The notes under the pieces were generated by a model. The model was not told the DNA's origin. It searched no databases and saw nothing but the letters and a program-made list of their open reading frames with translations. Positions 50,641 to 64,000 of a stretch of DNA of 64,000 nt are shown piece by piece. Within the stretch, counting starts at the first letter, position 1; each line of letters begins with the position of its first letter. The stretch lies in the NCBI GenBank assembly GCA_963966185.1, contig CAWZYM010000087.1:382501-446500 (forward strand). Reading direction: 5' to 3'. This DNA is from Rhabditoides inermis. Its lineage: Eukaryota; Nematoda; Chromadorea; Rhabditida; Rhabditidae. A program made the position numbers and the translations under genes.

Positions 50641-51272
50641 ATGTGCGACTACACTATCGAGCCGATCGCGGGTCGCGAGGTGGTGCAGCGCAACTTTGCG
50701 CGTCTCCCCGACCGCGCCGCCGCCTACTCCGGAAAGCGCGTCACGCTCAACCAGCGCTTCAGGTGAGCCAAGTATCTAATCATCACACTCATACACACAC
50801 AGTTAATATTCATGACATTCTTTGGAAATCTCGACGTTGACTGGAAACCTGACTTTGTGATACCTCATCCGGTTTCAGCGTGATCGAACGCGGCTACACT
50901 CTCAAACCGGCCGACGAGACGAGCAAGGCACAATTCGCCCCCGTAAAGCAGGTATCACTAATTCTTTTCTTACTCGCTACTCACTACGAACCACTCGAAT
51001 CGTTGGTTTTCTATTCCGAATTCCTCGTTTCTTGCTTTTTCGCGAATATATACCTCATCTCTTTTCTCCAACACCTGATGTTCAATGCTTGTGATGCCAG
51101 CTACAGCGAACTTTTTCAGGTCCCGCTAGTCCCGCAGCTGTCTCACTGCGAGTTGGTGCAGCTCATCAAGGGCGAGGAGGAGAAGCGACAGGCGCGCATC
51201 GCAGCCAACAACAAGTCCCAGGAGACCACCCCAACTGCTACTCCTTCTCCCACTCCTGATGACGTCATCTGA
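50641..51272 (+). CDS. Small unknown protein
   Basis: Three exons, 50641-50762, 50879-50951 and 51120-51272, joined in phase to 115 residues. Segments: MCDYTIEPIAGREVVQRNFA, YSGKRVTLNQRFSVIERGYT, VPLVPQLSHCELVQLIKGEE and a low-complexity Thr/Pro tail ending TPDDVI. No signal peptide, membrane helix or known motif. The middle part has predicted helix character with charged residues (GEEEKRQARIAANNK). Clean splice sites and GC3-rich codons support a real gene. It shares a 242-bp intergenic region with PPME1. Confidence 0.75.
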
Positions 51273-51602
51273 TCCACCTAGATTATTTACTCGTTTTCCT
51301 TGCAATGCCTCTCTCGATATTTACCGGTACTCCCAACCACTTTGACATGCGATAAACCTTTATAAGGACATTCTTCATTGATAAAAAATATATCAGAAAA
51401 TGAAACGAACAAAGAGTGGGTGAACGAATATAACATCACATGTACAGTAACAGTAAGTGCTTCTTCTACACCCGAAATAGTGTGCAACCCTGCAGTGGCG
51501 GTCAGATACGCATAGGAAGGAACGGTTTCGAGACTGGTGCGGGCAGTCTCGGATTTGAAACGCGGGCTTGAGACGAGTGTCGATGTCGAATACACCGCCA
51601 CC
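51273..51602. other. Convergent 3' ends
   Basis: 3' flanks of the small plus gene and the minus SET-domain gene. No gene or clear polyadenylation signal identified. Confidence 0.4.
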
Positions 51603-51762
51603 CTAGCTCCATATAAAGGGGTTCTTCTTGATGCTGCTGCCGCCTCCTCTCTGGGGCGCGCGGTTGCCGTCGCCGCCGCGCGAGCAGCTGTGCGCCTTGG
51701 AGCCAGACTGAGAGCCAAACTTGAAGTCGCCACCGTACCACACTGAATAGACGAGATTAGAA

Positions 51763-51797
<35 letters not shown>

Positions 51798-52179
51798 GAG
51801 AGAGAGAGAGAGAGAGATGGAGGTGAACGCACCGAGCAGCTCGTCTCCCGTGCTCACTTCCCGAATCACCCTGTAGTAGACACTGCCCTGGTACTGGAAC
51901 GCCACCATGTTCTGCTCCTCGTCGACTGAAAAGGGTACGGTAAAGAAAGAGGGATACTGTAATCGTCTCCGAGTACGGTAGATATAATGTAATCACAAAC
52001 GAGTACGGTAGCTAAGCTATGTGTGATACTGTGATCGTCACCGATTAACCGATTACAGTAGTCATGAAGATACTGTAATCATCCTCACTCACATCGCGCG
52101 CTGTTTATGTAACGCATCCAGTTGGAAGCGCGTGGATCCCGGCCATCTATGTAGGTGTGCCTGCAATCTCATGATCTTT

Positions 52180-52233
<54 letters not shown>

Positions 52234-54359
52234 AACGGAATAGGGGGCCGACGGCCAACGCCAAAGCCACACATCGTTTTTTATCGCTTTGAAAAGGGTA
52301 ACATATTGGCGACCATTCACACAATCCTCTCCACTTACATGGCCTTGCCGTCCTTCTCGTACCGCAGCTGCCACGCGTATCCCGACTTGTCCGCCTCTTT
52401 TCCATCCTCTGTGAGAATGCCCTGGTACGGACCGAACACCAGACCGATCTGAGAAAAGAACAATCATGGTTACATGGTTAGTATCCGTGCCTGTTAACAA
52501 AATACGCACAGGTATCGTCGAATGGAGTCGACATTGGTAAGATAGAATAATATTAATATAAACAAACAAAGTAAGCAAAGACGCACCGGCATGTCGGCAT
52601 CTGCGAACACGCCCAGCCCGGCGCCGGGTATGTGCGACGTGTGGATGGAGCAGAAGGCGGGCAGCGTGCGCTTCGCGTGCTCGCAGCTCTGCAATCGGGT
52701 ATGTCTGTCAGCAAATAAAGGTGTAGTCCCAGATTCAAGAGACTTATGAGTACTCTGCAGTGAAGTGTCCGTCAGAGGCATGTATCATTCAAACAAAAGG
52801 AGAACATCCATGGTGATAACAATACAATCATACAATACAACATAAAGCAGTGTTCGATGTCGGTTCGTCGAATAAATCAGCGAACAGAAACAGAAACTCG
52901 AAGAGGTTACCTTGGCGTTGCTGGGAGGGACGTCCCGGTCGGCGACCCAGTAGACGGGATGGAGGTGGCAGCCGGCGCGGTAGTAGCACTCGCACAACTC
53001 GCAGTCTGGGAGCAGCCAGGGGGTCATGCTTTTCGACTCGAATGACATATGCCACGGGAATTACGGACACCACTACTTATGCGTTACAACAACACCGCAT
53101 ATTTAAGAGTGAGGTGATCTATTGAGAATTGAGAGTCACGCACAACTCGCAGTCTGAGAGAAAGTGAGTACCAGTACCACATAGTTACGAGTCTCTTTTC
53201 GATTCATTGACAACGTAAATACGCTTTGAATGGGCATTACAGTATCCAAAGCCAAACGCCACGCGACTCACGGATGCAGTCGTCTTCGTACTCGCTCATC
53301 TCCTTGTCGTCGAGACGCTGGCCAAAGTTGAGGTACTGCTCCCCTGGAATCGCATGTCATCAATATAATCTTCAGTACGCGCGACGCACAATTCAACGTT
53401 GCCATCAAGTACAATCAGTAAACGCAACATGACATGTTTCAAAAAAAAGACAGAAAAATAAAGTAGCACTCGTCAGGATGTGATGATGTCGGAATCAGGT
53501 AAAAGGGTGATGAACACACAATGTTGCCACAGAAACAAAAAAGGTAGGGCAAGGCGAAAGGCGATGTACTATTGAACGGAGTTTCAGCCACAGCCGCGTT
53601 TAGATAGACTTGGTAGCCACTCACTTGTGAGCCGTATGAGCAGTATGCCCGTGTTGGTCGTCTCGTCCATGGTAGGCGACGACTGCCGCAGCCGCACCGC
53701 GCTCGTAGAGAGATCCAGGTACAGCTCCCAGTTCTGCAACATGCCATCTATCATCTATGGGGGAGAGAAGTTAGTTTTTATAGACATCGATCTACAGTTC
53801 GTGCTCTAACTAGCCTTGTTTTGTTCGCCCACGCCGCAATGTTTCATCTTCATATGACGTACCCCTCAACTATACAGAAGGTGGCGACGAACTCACGTCA
53901 TCGCTGTTTCCGCCCGCGTACAGCGGGTGATCGTCGTCGCTGTCTGTGTTGCTCTCCGCTGTCATAACCTCTTCTTCGTACCTGGAAGTGAATATTTATC
54001 ATAGAGAACATCATATGATGATCGACTCACTGGATGTCGTCAACGACGTCAGCATCGGCCCCGGTCGTTTCCTCTTCGTACTGCTGCTGCTCTTCGATCT
54101 GCTCCTCTTCAGGATGTTCCTCCTGGTGCTGCTCTTCCTGTGGCTGTTCCTCTAGAGGCTGCTCTTCCTGTGGCTGCTCCTCTTGAGGTTGCTCCTCCTC
54201 CCCGGGCTGTTCGGGTGGTTCGGGTGCGTGGGCGGACGAGGTAGATGACATGGATTCGGACGCGGTGCGATCGCGCGGCTCGCGGTACTTGGGCTGGTGG
54301 TTGCGCACCTCGAACCCCTCCTCGCCGCCCAGACCCGGCAGCATCTCGTCACTCAACAT
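51603..54359 (-). CDS. PRDM7/9-like SET-domain methyltransferase
   Basis: Likely histone H3K4 methyltransferase of the PRDM7/9 type (SET-17 type in nematodes). About 420 residues in about 10 exons. The N-terminus (from MLSDEMLPGL) is acidic with a run of QPQEE-like repeats at 54085-54200. Next come a conserved block MIDGMLQNWELYLDLSTSAV, the pre-SET Cys block DCELCECYYRAGCHLHP, and the PR/SET core GAGLGVFADADMP, IGLVFGPYQGILTEDGKEAD, GYAWQL, the cofactor/substrate motif NWMRYINSAR, DEEQNMVAFQY and GDELLVWYGG. The protein ends about 35 residues later (IKKNPFIWS). It therefore lacks both the KRAB domain and the C2H2 array of PRDM9. Starting ATG chosen at 54359; an in-frame extension upstream looks non-coding. 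Confidence 0.92.
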
Positions 54360-54604
54360 GTTTACGTTACATAAACAATAAACAAACAAAACAACATGAA
54401 AGCAAAAACGAAACGGTGCAAAAGTGTGATTTGTACTGGTTGTGCGCGTGTCAGTGATAATTGCGCTAGCGCACAACTTGCACGAAGGGACGCGGTCGGT
54501 CTCGTGATTTGATATGATTATCGATTATGCAAGTGTTTTGTTGTTGTTTTGTATTGATATCACAAAATAAATCTTTGTCCAGAATAAATTCCCACACTTG
54601 CAGC
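54360..54604. promoter_or_regulatory. Compact bidirectional promoter
   Basis: 245 bp between the start of the SET-domain gene (-) and the multi-zinc-finger gene (+). Confidence 0.5.
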
Positions 54605-56292
54605 ATGTCACGTCGTCGCGGGGTCAATTCGAGTCACGCGAAACGCGAGGAGTCAGCGAAACGCGCCGCAGAACTCGCGGACCCAGAGGAAAAACAGCCG
54701 GAGCAGCTCTCTCGCTCCCTACGCACATCGGCAAGTTTATAATCTATCATGAATCATAATTATAATGTTTGTTATTCAAGAACGTTGGTCACATGATGAA
54801 TCCGATTGTGACAGTGCCTAGTGCAGCGTAACATCCATGTTGTTGATGTTGAATAAATACAGATTACTGTAACACATACAGTAACTTGCAGACCAAGTGT
54901 CCGGAGTGTCGGGGCGTGTTCTCGCGGTCGGAGCTGACGGAGCATGTGCTGGCGTGCGGCAGCAGCAGCGGCCCGAGCCGCGCCCGCTCCCCCAACAAGG
55001 CCAAGTCGCCGGCCAAAGCAAGAGCCAGTGAGTTTGTTATCTTCTTTTCGCGTTTTCTTCTTTTCTCACAACAACTTTGAAGTGAGTCGAACGGAGCTTT
55101 GTCAATGCCTCATTGTGTTTTTAATCACTCTGAATCCGAAATATTAGCATGATGGGTGATCTCATAGCGCACATTATCTAACTTAGGGGGAGAAGACCTT
55201 GTCTGGAACTCTAAAATCGCTTCGCAGAGCCGCCGCCGCCGCGGGACGAGGTCAAGTCGGAGCCGACGAGCCCGTCGGCACCTCGCACGCGTCGCCGCTC
55301 CAGTCGACGCGTCTCCAACGCCGTCGAGACCGAGCAGTCCGAACAGCAGCCAGACCTCGCCGTCGCCGTGGAGCCGATGGACGTGGCCGGATACGAGGAG
55401 GTGGTTTACTTGTTCACAACAAATGTGTTTACCTGTTTACCTGCCCCCCTCCACAGGTCGGCGAGGAGCAGCTGATAGTGGAGCAGGCTTCGCCCGGCGG
55501 AGAGGCGCGCCGCATCAACAAGATGCACGAGCTCGACACCAGCTACGAGGCCGGACCCAAGACGCCCAAGGTAAGCGTAGTGACGTCAGCATGATAATTA
55601 CGTCATCACAGCACGATCATGACGTCATGACCACACCTCCATGACGTCATCACCACCCTGACGTCGCCATTGTAGACGTTCAAGTGCGGCGGGTGTCGGC
55701 AGGAGCTGTCGCGCCCCAAGTACTACAAGCACCGCTCGCTCGGCTGCACCCACAACAACACCTACGACGCCATCATCGCCTCGTCGCAGGGTGTGTTTGT
55801 TAGATGTTATTTGCAAACTTTTCGACTTCGTAATTTATGTACACATACTGTTCGTTAGACAAGAAATAAGAAATCATGGGGGCAATTCCACTGTTGTTGT
55901 TTATTTGTCGTCTACTTGTTCACTTTTACTCTCAGAGCGCTACCGACAGCGCGTGGACGACCAGCTCGACGCTCTGGCCGAGGACGGCTTCTTCGAGGAT
56001 GAATCGGACACGGGCAAGGAGAACGGGCCGAAGAAGCGCGGCAGGGGACGGCCCAGGCTCGCCGACGTCGACTACATTGTGTCGGGCAACAAGAAGACGC
56101 ACGTGAGTGACGTCGAGGGGGTTGACGTCACAATGACAGTACGATGATGTCATCATCACTGTTTCAGTTGTTCTGTGACGGCTGCGAGCAGCTGCTGCCG
56201 AAGACGAACTGGTACGTGCACAGGAAGGCGGGGTGCAGCAAGGAGTGCACCTACTATGAGCTGCGCGCCAAGGAGGGAAATAGGAGTGAGTG

Positions 56293-56330
<38 letters not shown>

Positions 56331-57773
56331 GAGGAAGGAAGTGCTGATTCCAGGCGCGTCCTACGGCTGGGAGTGCTCGTTTCCCGACTGCAACGCGCGA
56401 CTGTTGGGGCAAGACAAGGTAGTTGTCTGTCTCTGTCGCTCATTCCATCATCTTCCCTTGCCCCGAGTGGTCGGTCCCCCCAGTTTATTTTCCCGTCGCA
56501 CCCGCCAAGCCCGGTCTACGTGGACAATTGCTGGATCAACGGTACCCGCTACATGTTCGTTGCTGGCTTTGGAATTTGAGGAATCCTCGGAGAACGGAGT
56601 TGAACCCGCCGAGTACACTTTCTACAATGGCTGTCGCGACGTCAACCTACGCGTGAGACCAAGCACACCAACTCTTCACGTCGGATCCCGACAAGAAGGA
56701 ACTTCACGCAAACTGAACCCTTTTGTGTTTCATTTCCGTTGTTGTATTCTTGATATCGGCAGTAAATCAGTTCAGTTCAGTCGCTCTCTCTCTCTTTCTC
56801 TCTCCCCCTCTCTCCGTCCCTCTCTCCCTCCATTCCCTCTTTCCAGGTTGTGGACCATGTGGTGAAGCGGCACGGCGTGATCGCGTCGGTTCTGAGCAGG
56901 GAGATCCGCGACGATGAGTTTGAGGTGGGCAGGGAGGAGCGAGTGAGAGGGGAGAAGGTGTTCTTGATCTCTCGCTGTCCATTGGATCACTGTTCGGAGG
57001 TTTCCACGACGGCGACCACCCTGGGAGAGAGCGGGAGAGAGAGAGAGAGAGAGAGAGAGAAGGAGAGAGAGTGTGTTGCAGGAGTTCAAGCAGGAGCTTC
57101 TGATGCGTGGCTCGATCTTTGTGCGCACTGGACAGTCTGTCAACGGCGGCGTCCACATTGACTACTACAGGTGTCAGCTGATGAGGAAGACGAATCGGTG
57201 AGCTCTCTCCTCTCTCCTCTCTCCTCTCTCCTCTCTCCTCTCTCCTCTCTCTTTCTCCTCTCCTCTCCTCTCTCTCCCTCTCCCTCTCCCTCTCCCTCTC
57301 CCTCTCCCTCTCCCTCTCCCTCTCCCTCTCCCTCTCCCTCTCCCTCTCCCTCTCCCTCTCTCCTCTCTCCCTCTCCCTCTCCCTCTCCCTCTCCCTCTCC
57401 CTCTCCCTCTCCCTCTCCCTCTCCCTCTCCCTCTCCCTCTCCCTCTATCCTTTTTTCTTTCTCTTTCCTCTCTCATCCCTATTCTTTCTTCTTTTTCTCT
57501 ACGATTTCTACGATTTCTTCCATCCAGGTCGAAAGTGATTGGTTTTTTTTGTAGACGAAATACATTTCAGCAACCGCCCCACGCCGAACAAACAGTTCAG
57601 CAACAAGCTGCCGGTCGGCTGCATCTGCACCGCCTTCATGAAGGTCTTCCACATTGGCGACGGGTGCGTCTGTGTCTCTCTTTCTCTTTTCTCTCTCTCT
57701 CTCTCGCTCTCTCTCTCTCCGCTTAATTAATCAATCATTTATCCAGAATCGCCGATTGCTATAATTCTGGATT

Positions 57774-57830
<57 letters not shown>

Positions 57831-58518
57831 GTTTCCTTCCACCAACTTTCCCCTCTTTTCCAGCAAGATGAAAATCATCTACTGCGAGGACCACCTGCAT
57901 GAGCTCGAGATCCGGCGGTTCAGGGTGCCCACCGAGGTGAGCGCTTGTTGTAGTTGTTTGTTTGTTTCTCAGAAACCTGATTCCGACATGCAATGTTAGC
58001 ATTATGCTTATGCCATAATGGCTTGATGGGGGGGGGGGGGTATTTGGGAGACTTTGAGGTTGGAAAGCAGTTTGATGATCACATGGTGTTGGTGTGTTGG
58101 TGATTTCGTCCTCACATTGTTTCACTAGTTATGAACTGGCTATGGGCGGGGCCTCAACTACGCGTTGCAGGTGAAGCAGCGCATCCTGGATCTGTTCCGC
58201 GCCGGCTACATGAGCCACGAGGTGCTGCACACCATCCATGGTGGGGGTTATTGATCGATTGATTGATTTGTATAATTATAAAGGTGTCTTATTACTATAA
58301 CATATTAAACTTATCGATTGGTTAGTCGGTATTGATTATTGATTTGCAGAACAAGCCCGCGACGGTCCGGACGCGGGCGCCATCACACAGAGGATCCTGG
58401 CTATGGATATCCATGAGATCCGAAGGTGAGGGTCTGCCAGTACCAGTTACTACGTTTACGAAAGTCACTCCTCACTCTGTATCGCGTACGTTACAAGTAT
58501 TGCCAGACAGATAAGTAA

Positions 58519-58558
<40 letters not shown>

Positions 58559-59956
58559 CTCTCTCAGCCTGCGCTCGACGTTTGGCTTCCCGGTGGACCG
58601 CGCGGTGCTAGCGGGTCGGAAGCACGCGATGGACGGCGGCGCGTACGCGGACTACTATGATGAGGAGGAGGTGGTGAGTGCGGGGCTGACTGTCCGCCAT
58701 CTATTTGGTCCCCCTCTCTCTATCTCTCTCTCTGCTATATTTTCTGGATGGTTTATGAGTGTAATTCAATACCGTATTCTCACATCCTACCTTTACCGTA
58801 ATTCTATATAGGTGTACCGTACTATCACGTAATACCGTATCGGCACATGTACCGTTTTCTCACATTCTACCGTATGCCTAGGTGTACGCGGATGAGACGG
58901 ACGAGGTGGGAGAAGTGGTAGTGGACGTGGACGGAGACGAGACAGCGGCAGTCGGCGAGGGAGGGAGGCTGGGGGTAGGCGGCCACGCTGTGGTGAGTGC
59001 GCTCTCTCTCTCTCCCTCTCTCTCTCTCCCTCTCTCTCCCTCTCTCTCCCTCTCTGTCTCTCTGTCTCTCTGTCTCTCTTGTGAGAAGAACTTTTGAAAA
59101 TCGTATAAGGAAGAGGGCAGAAAATTGGAAAGGAATTGCTATGTCAGATGGATCACGTGATGTACGACGCGCCTGGAGATGTGCTGGCCGAGGAGGTGGT
59201 GGTGACGGAAGAGGTGAGGAGAGAGGGAGGGGAGGGGAGAGAGAGGAGAGAGAGAGAGAGAGAATATGCTGATTCCAGGTCCTTGACGAAGTCGGCCCAT
59301 CTCCGCCGCTGAAGCGGGGTAGAAAGAGGGCGCAGGTGTGTGAGAGAGTGCGTCAATGATTTTTAAAATAGCAATCAGTCTCTTCGAACCGCCTCCGAGA
59401 AAACCACAAAACAAATGTATTTCAATGGCGCTTGGAAGAGACTGTTTTGAATACCATGACCATAGCTGGGCATTTCAGAAGCACGCCTCGCCGCCGCCGC
59501 CGCACTCGGCTGCTGACCCGGTGGACGTGGTGGGAGGGGGAGACGGCGCTGTGACCTCGGCTGCGACGACGACGTTGGGAGAGGTGGTGAGTCGGTGGTT
59601 TATGACGTCACTCTGATCACTCTGACTCCGATGACGATTAGATCTCTGCGATGCAGTAGGCACTGTATTTCTGCTCGGTAATTATAGCGATTTTCGACAT
59701 GAAGAGAACAGCTTCACTGCTCCGTCATTACACGGCTGAATAGTTCTAATCGCCATCTGAGCCATCACACTCGCGTGATCGTGATATTTATCGCTCTACT
59801 TTATTCGAGATGAACAGTTCTCTTTAGTTGCTGGATATGGTGGATGCTCCGGCGGAAGAGGGGGAGGAGGCGGGCGCGTCCGGGAGCAGCCCCAAGCGTT
59901 CGAGGAGGAGCATCGTGGCAGAGGGAGCGCCTGTTCCGGTAGGGAGAGAGAGGGGA

Positions 59957-60003
<47 letters not shown>

Positions 60004-60644
60004 AAAGGATAGAAGAGAACCGCGATATGTGTTTCAGCACCAGTCTGCCGAGAAGACGGCGCGCCGCTCGTTCCTCTGGAGCCGCGTCAGCGACTTGTGG
60101 AACATGGTCAGTCTGCCAAAAAATGATTTGAAAACCCCTTTGATCACGTGCTCTCAGTCACGAGTGTCTCGATTTCTGGAATGATCTCGAATGTATTTTG
60201 GCGTTGAAGAAAAATGTGGCGAATGCACGCGATGTCTGAAAGATTGCATCGAATTTAGGGTTGTGATGGTGACGCTGTATCGAAAAATTGAAACAAGGCG
60301 TTTTGATTGATTTGATTTGTCTCAGGTTCAGGTGTCGATGATTGGTGTGTGTTCTTTTATTTGCCTGTCTCGGGTGTCCAATTTAGTGTTGTGAGAACGA
60401 AGACGCTGTATCGAAGTGATACGAAATTGGGGATTCGATTGATATTGGAACGATTTGATTAGTATGTTTCAGATTTTGGTGGAAACGTCGTTGTACTCAA
60501 GTGTAACAAAACAAGTAATGTTTTTCTTTGTCTCAGGTGTCGACTGAGAACCCCTATGTGCATCGCCTTCTCGACAACGAGCCTCTGCTGGAGCAGCTAC
60601 ATGCGTTGATGGACGACTGTGTGCCGCACAAGTTCAGGGTGTGA
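54605..60644 (+). CDS. Multi-zinc-finger AT-hook protein, MULE-like module
   Basis: About 22 exons, roughly 750 residues; family unknown. N-terminal Lys/Arg-rich exon, then three similar C2HC fingers: KCPECRGVF...HVLAC (54897-), [26 protein letters not shown] (exon 55677-) and [26 protein letters not shown] (exon 56168-). An AT-hook [10 protein letters not shown] lies in exon 55937-56103. A C2H2-like finger follows ([12 protein letters not shown] ... [10 protein letters not shown]). Residues near 420-530 have [17 protein letters not shown] and [12 protein letters not shown], a C-C-HxH pattern followed by a helical segment ([20 protein letters not shown]), like the WRKY-GCM1-type DNA-binding module of Mutator-like transposases. 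No transposase catalytic domain follows. The remaining exons are acidic/Pro-rich with KRSRR and KRGRKRAQ nuclear-localisation-like patches. A transcription or chromatin role is inferred. Intron 1 uses a GC donor (TCG|GCAAGT). Confidence 0.8.
56430..56765 (+). other. Intron with unexplained ORF-like segment
   Basis: The intron after the C2H2-like exon contains open segments ([17 protein letters not shown] in one frame; [14 protein letters not shown] in another) that are out of frame with each other. They could be relics of an inserted element. The host exons join cleanly across it (GQDK|VVDHVV). Confidence 0.3.
57190..57450. repeat. (CTCCCT)n / (CTCTC)n array
   Basis: CTCTCTCCT units followed by some 35 near-perfect CTCCCT hexamers. 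It starts within a few bases of the donor GTGAG at about 57199. It is the mirror of the SBDS GGAGAA array. Confidence 0.95.
57774..57830. repeat. (TTGA)n microsatellite
   Basis: Thirteen or so TTGA/GATT tetramers in an intron of the zinc-finger gene, the longest example of the GATT-type repeat scattered through introns here. Confidence 0.95.
59371..59446. repeat. Short MITE copy (GTCAGTCTCTTC family)
   Basis: GCAATCAGTCTCTTCGAACC at the left and GGAAGAGACTGTTTTG at the right form a decayed terminal inverted repeat inside an intron of the zinc-finger gene. Confidence 0.55.
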
Positions 60645-60884
60645 AGATCTCTCTTTCTCTCTCTCCCTCTCCCTCTCCCTCTCTACCTCTCTCTCCCATC
60701 ACATTCGCACAGGACAATGGTTCCCTCAGAAGCATCGCATTCGAATAGCCATGCTACATTGTGAAGTCCGTTTTTTGTATAGTCTATACTTTCTGAAGTA
60801 TCATCTTGTCGTGTTTTTTTTTCTCTTTTTGACTTGTGTGACGCTAATTTGTACCATATGTCTTGTTTTTCTGTCGTAACTGGT

Positions 60885-60890
60885 AATAAA
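60885..60890 (+). terminator. Polyadenylation signal AATAAA
   Basis: AATAAATAATAA 241 bp after the stop codon of the zinc-finger gene. Confidence 0.6.
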
Positions 60891-61103
60891 TAATAAGTGC
60901 GTAGTTTGGTATACTGTACACACACGTTTATCAATCATCACACATGATCACATAGAACAATCACACACAACGGGGGAACGGTACACGAGATAATTTGACA
61001 TGGACGGCAAGAAGTGGCAGACTATATCATTTGAACGGTCTCGGAATGGGCGTGGGCGTGGTCTCTCAAAATGGGCGTGGCTCGAGTGGGCGTGGCGTCT
61101 CTC

Positions 61104-63817
<2,714 letters not shown>

Positions 63818-64000
63818 CTGGAAAGTTGATGTTTTAAATCATTAATGGTTTGATATCATAAACAATACATCTAGTGCGCCCTTGCCGAAAATGGAAACAT
63901 CTCACAACCCAATTTCAGACAAAAATTGGAACGTGAAATTGCACAGAACAAACAGTGTGGTCAGTGATCAGCGTCTTCAATCGGTCGCGTTTCGAAGATG

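Noticed and set aside
57174..57554. Ser-Pro or Arg-Gly repeat protein
   Set aside because: Frame through the CTCCCT array in an intron of the zinc-finger gene.

Overview
The window is nuclear DNA of a small-genome invertebrate animal. Genes have many exons, introns of about 50-1000 bp, GT-AG (occasionally GC-AG) splicing, GC-rich third codon positions in exons and AT-richer introns. A nematode is the best guess. The omega-class glutathione transferase has the N-terminal layout of nematode members, one gene encodes a short Tyr/Gly/Ala secreted peptide, and five genes have a splice acceptor touching the start codon, as expected of spliced-leader trans-splicing. Other ecdysozoans are not excluded. 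Nothing bacterial or viral is seen. All exon models were made by eye from splice consensus, reading frame and protein family conservation.

Layout. 1-8.4 kb: a tRNA-derived SINE and an omega glutathione transferase (-). 8.4-14.7 kb: SBDS ribosome-maturation factor (-), a CHIC-family Cys-rich membrane protein (-), and a divergent RBM7-like RRM protein (+). 15-25.5 kb: SLC22-type transporter (-), with a 42-bp minisatellite and a fold-back element in its introns, then a Rab6-like GTPase (-). 26.6-30.8 kb: a membrane protein whose N-terminus is made of repeated small exons (+), a Cys-rich protein (-), and a Tyr/Gly-rich secreted peptide (+). 31-42.2 kb: one very large gene (-) of roughly 1,100 residues, probably built from beta-propeller blades, with several mobile-element copies in and around it. 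42.9-46.5 kb: a secreted protein of unknown function (+). 47-50.4 kb: a fragment of signal peptidase subunit 3 (-) and protein phosphatase methylesterase 1 (-). 50.6-54.4 kb: a small unknown protein (+) and a PRDM7/9-like SET-domain methyltransferase (-). 54.6-60.6 kb: a multi-zinc-finger, AT-hook protein carrying a module that resembles the DNA-binding part of a Mutator-like transposase (+). 61.1 kb to the end: tryptophan 2,3-dioxygenase (-), whose 5' end lies outside the window.

The genes look like ordinary housekeeping and tissue genes rather than a pathway cluster. Some neighbours share short head-to-head intergenic regions (about 240 bp for two pairs). What stands out is how introns are built. 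(GA)n/(CT)n and related microsatellites start directly after many 5' splice sites, splice-acceptor edges have been duplicated into introns, and several MITE families recur, including a hAT-type element with perfect 8-bp target duplications inside the dioxygenase gene. Two near-perfect hairpins each followed by a third partial copy suggest recent template-switch mutation.
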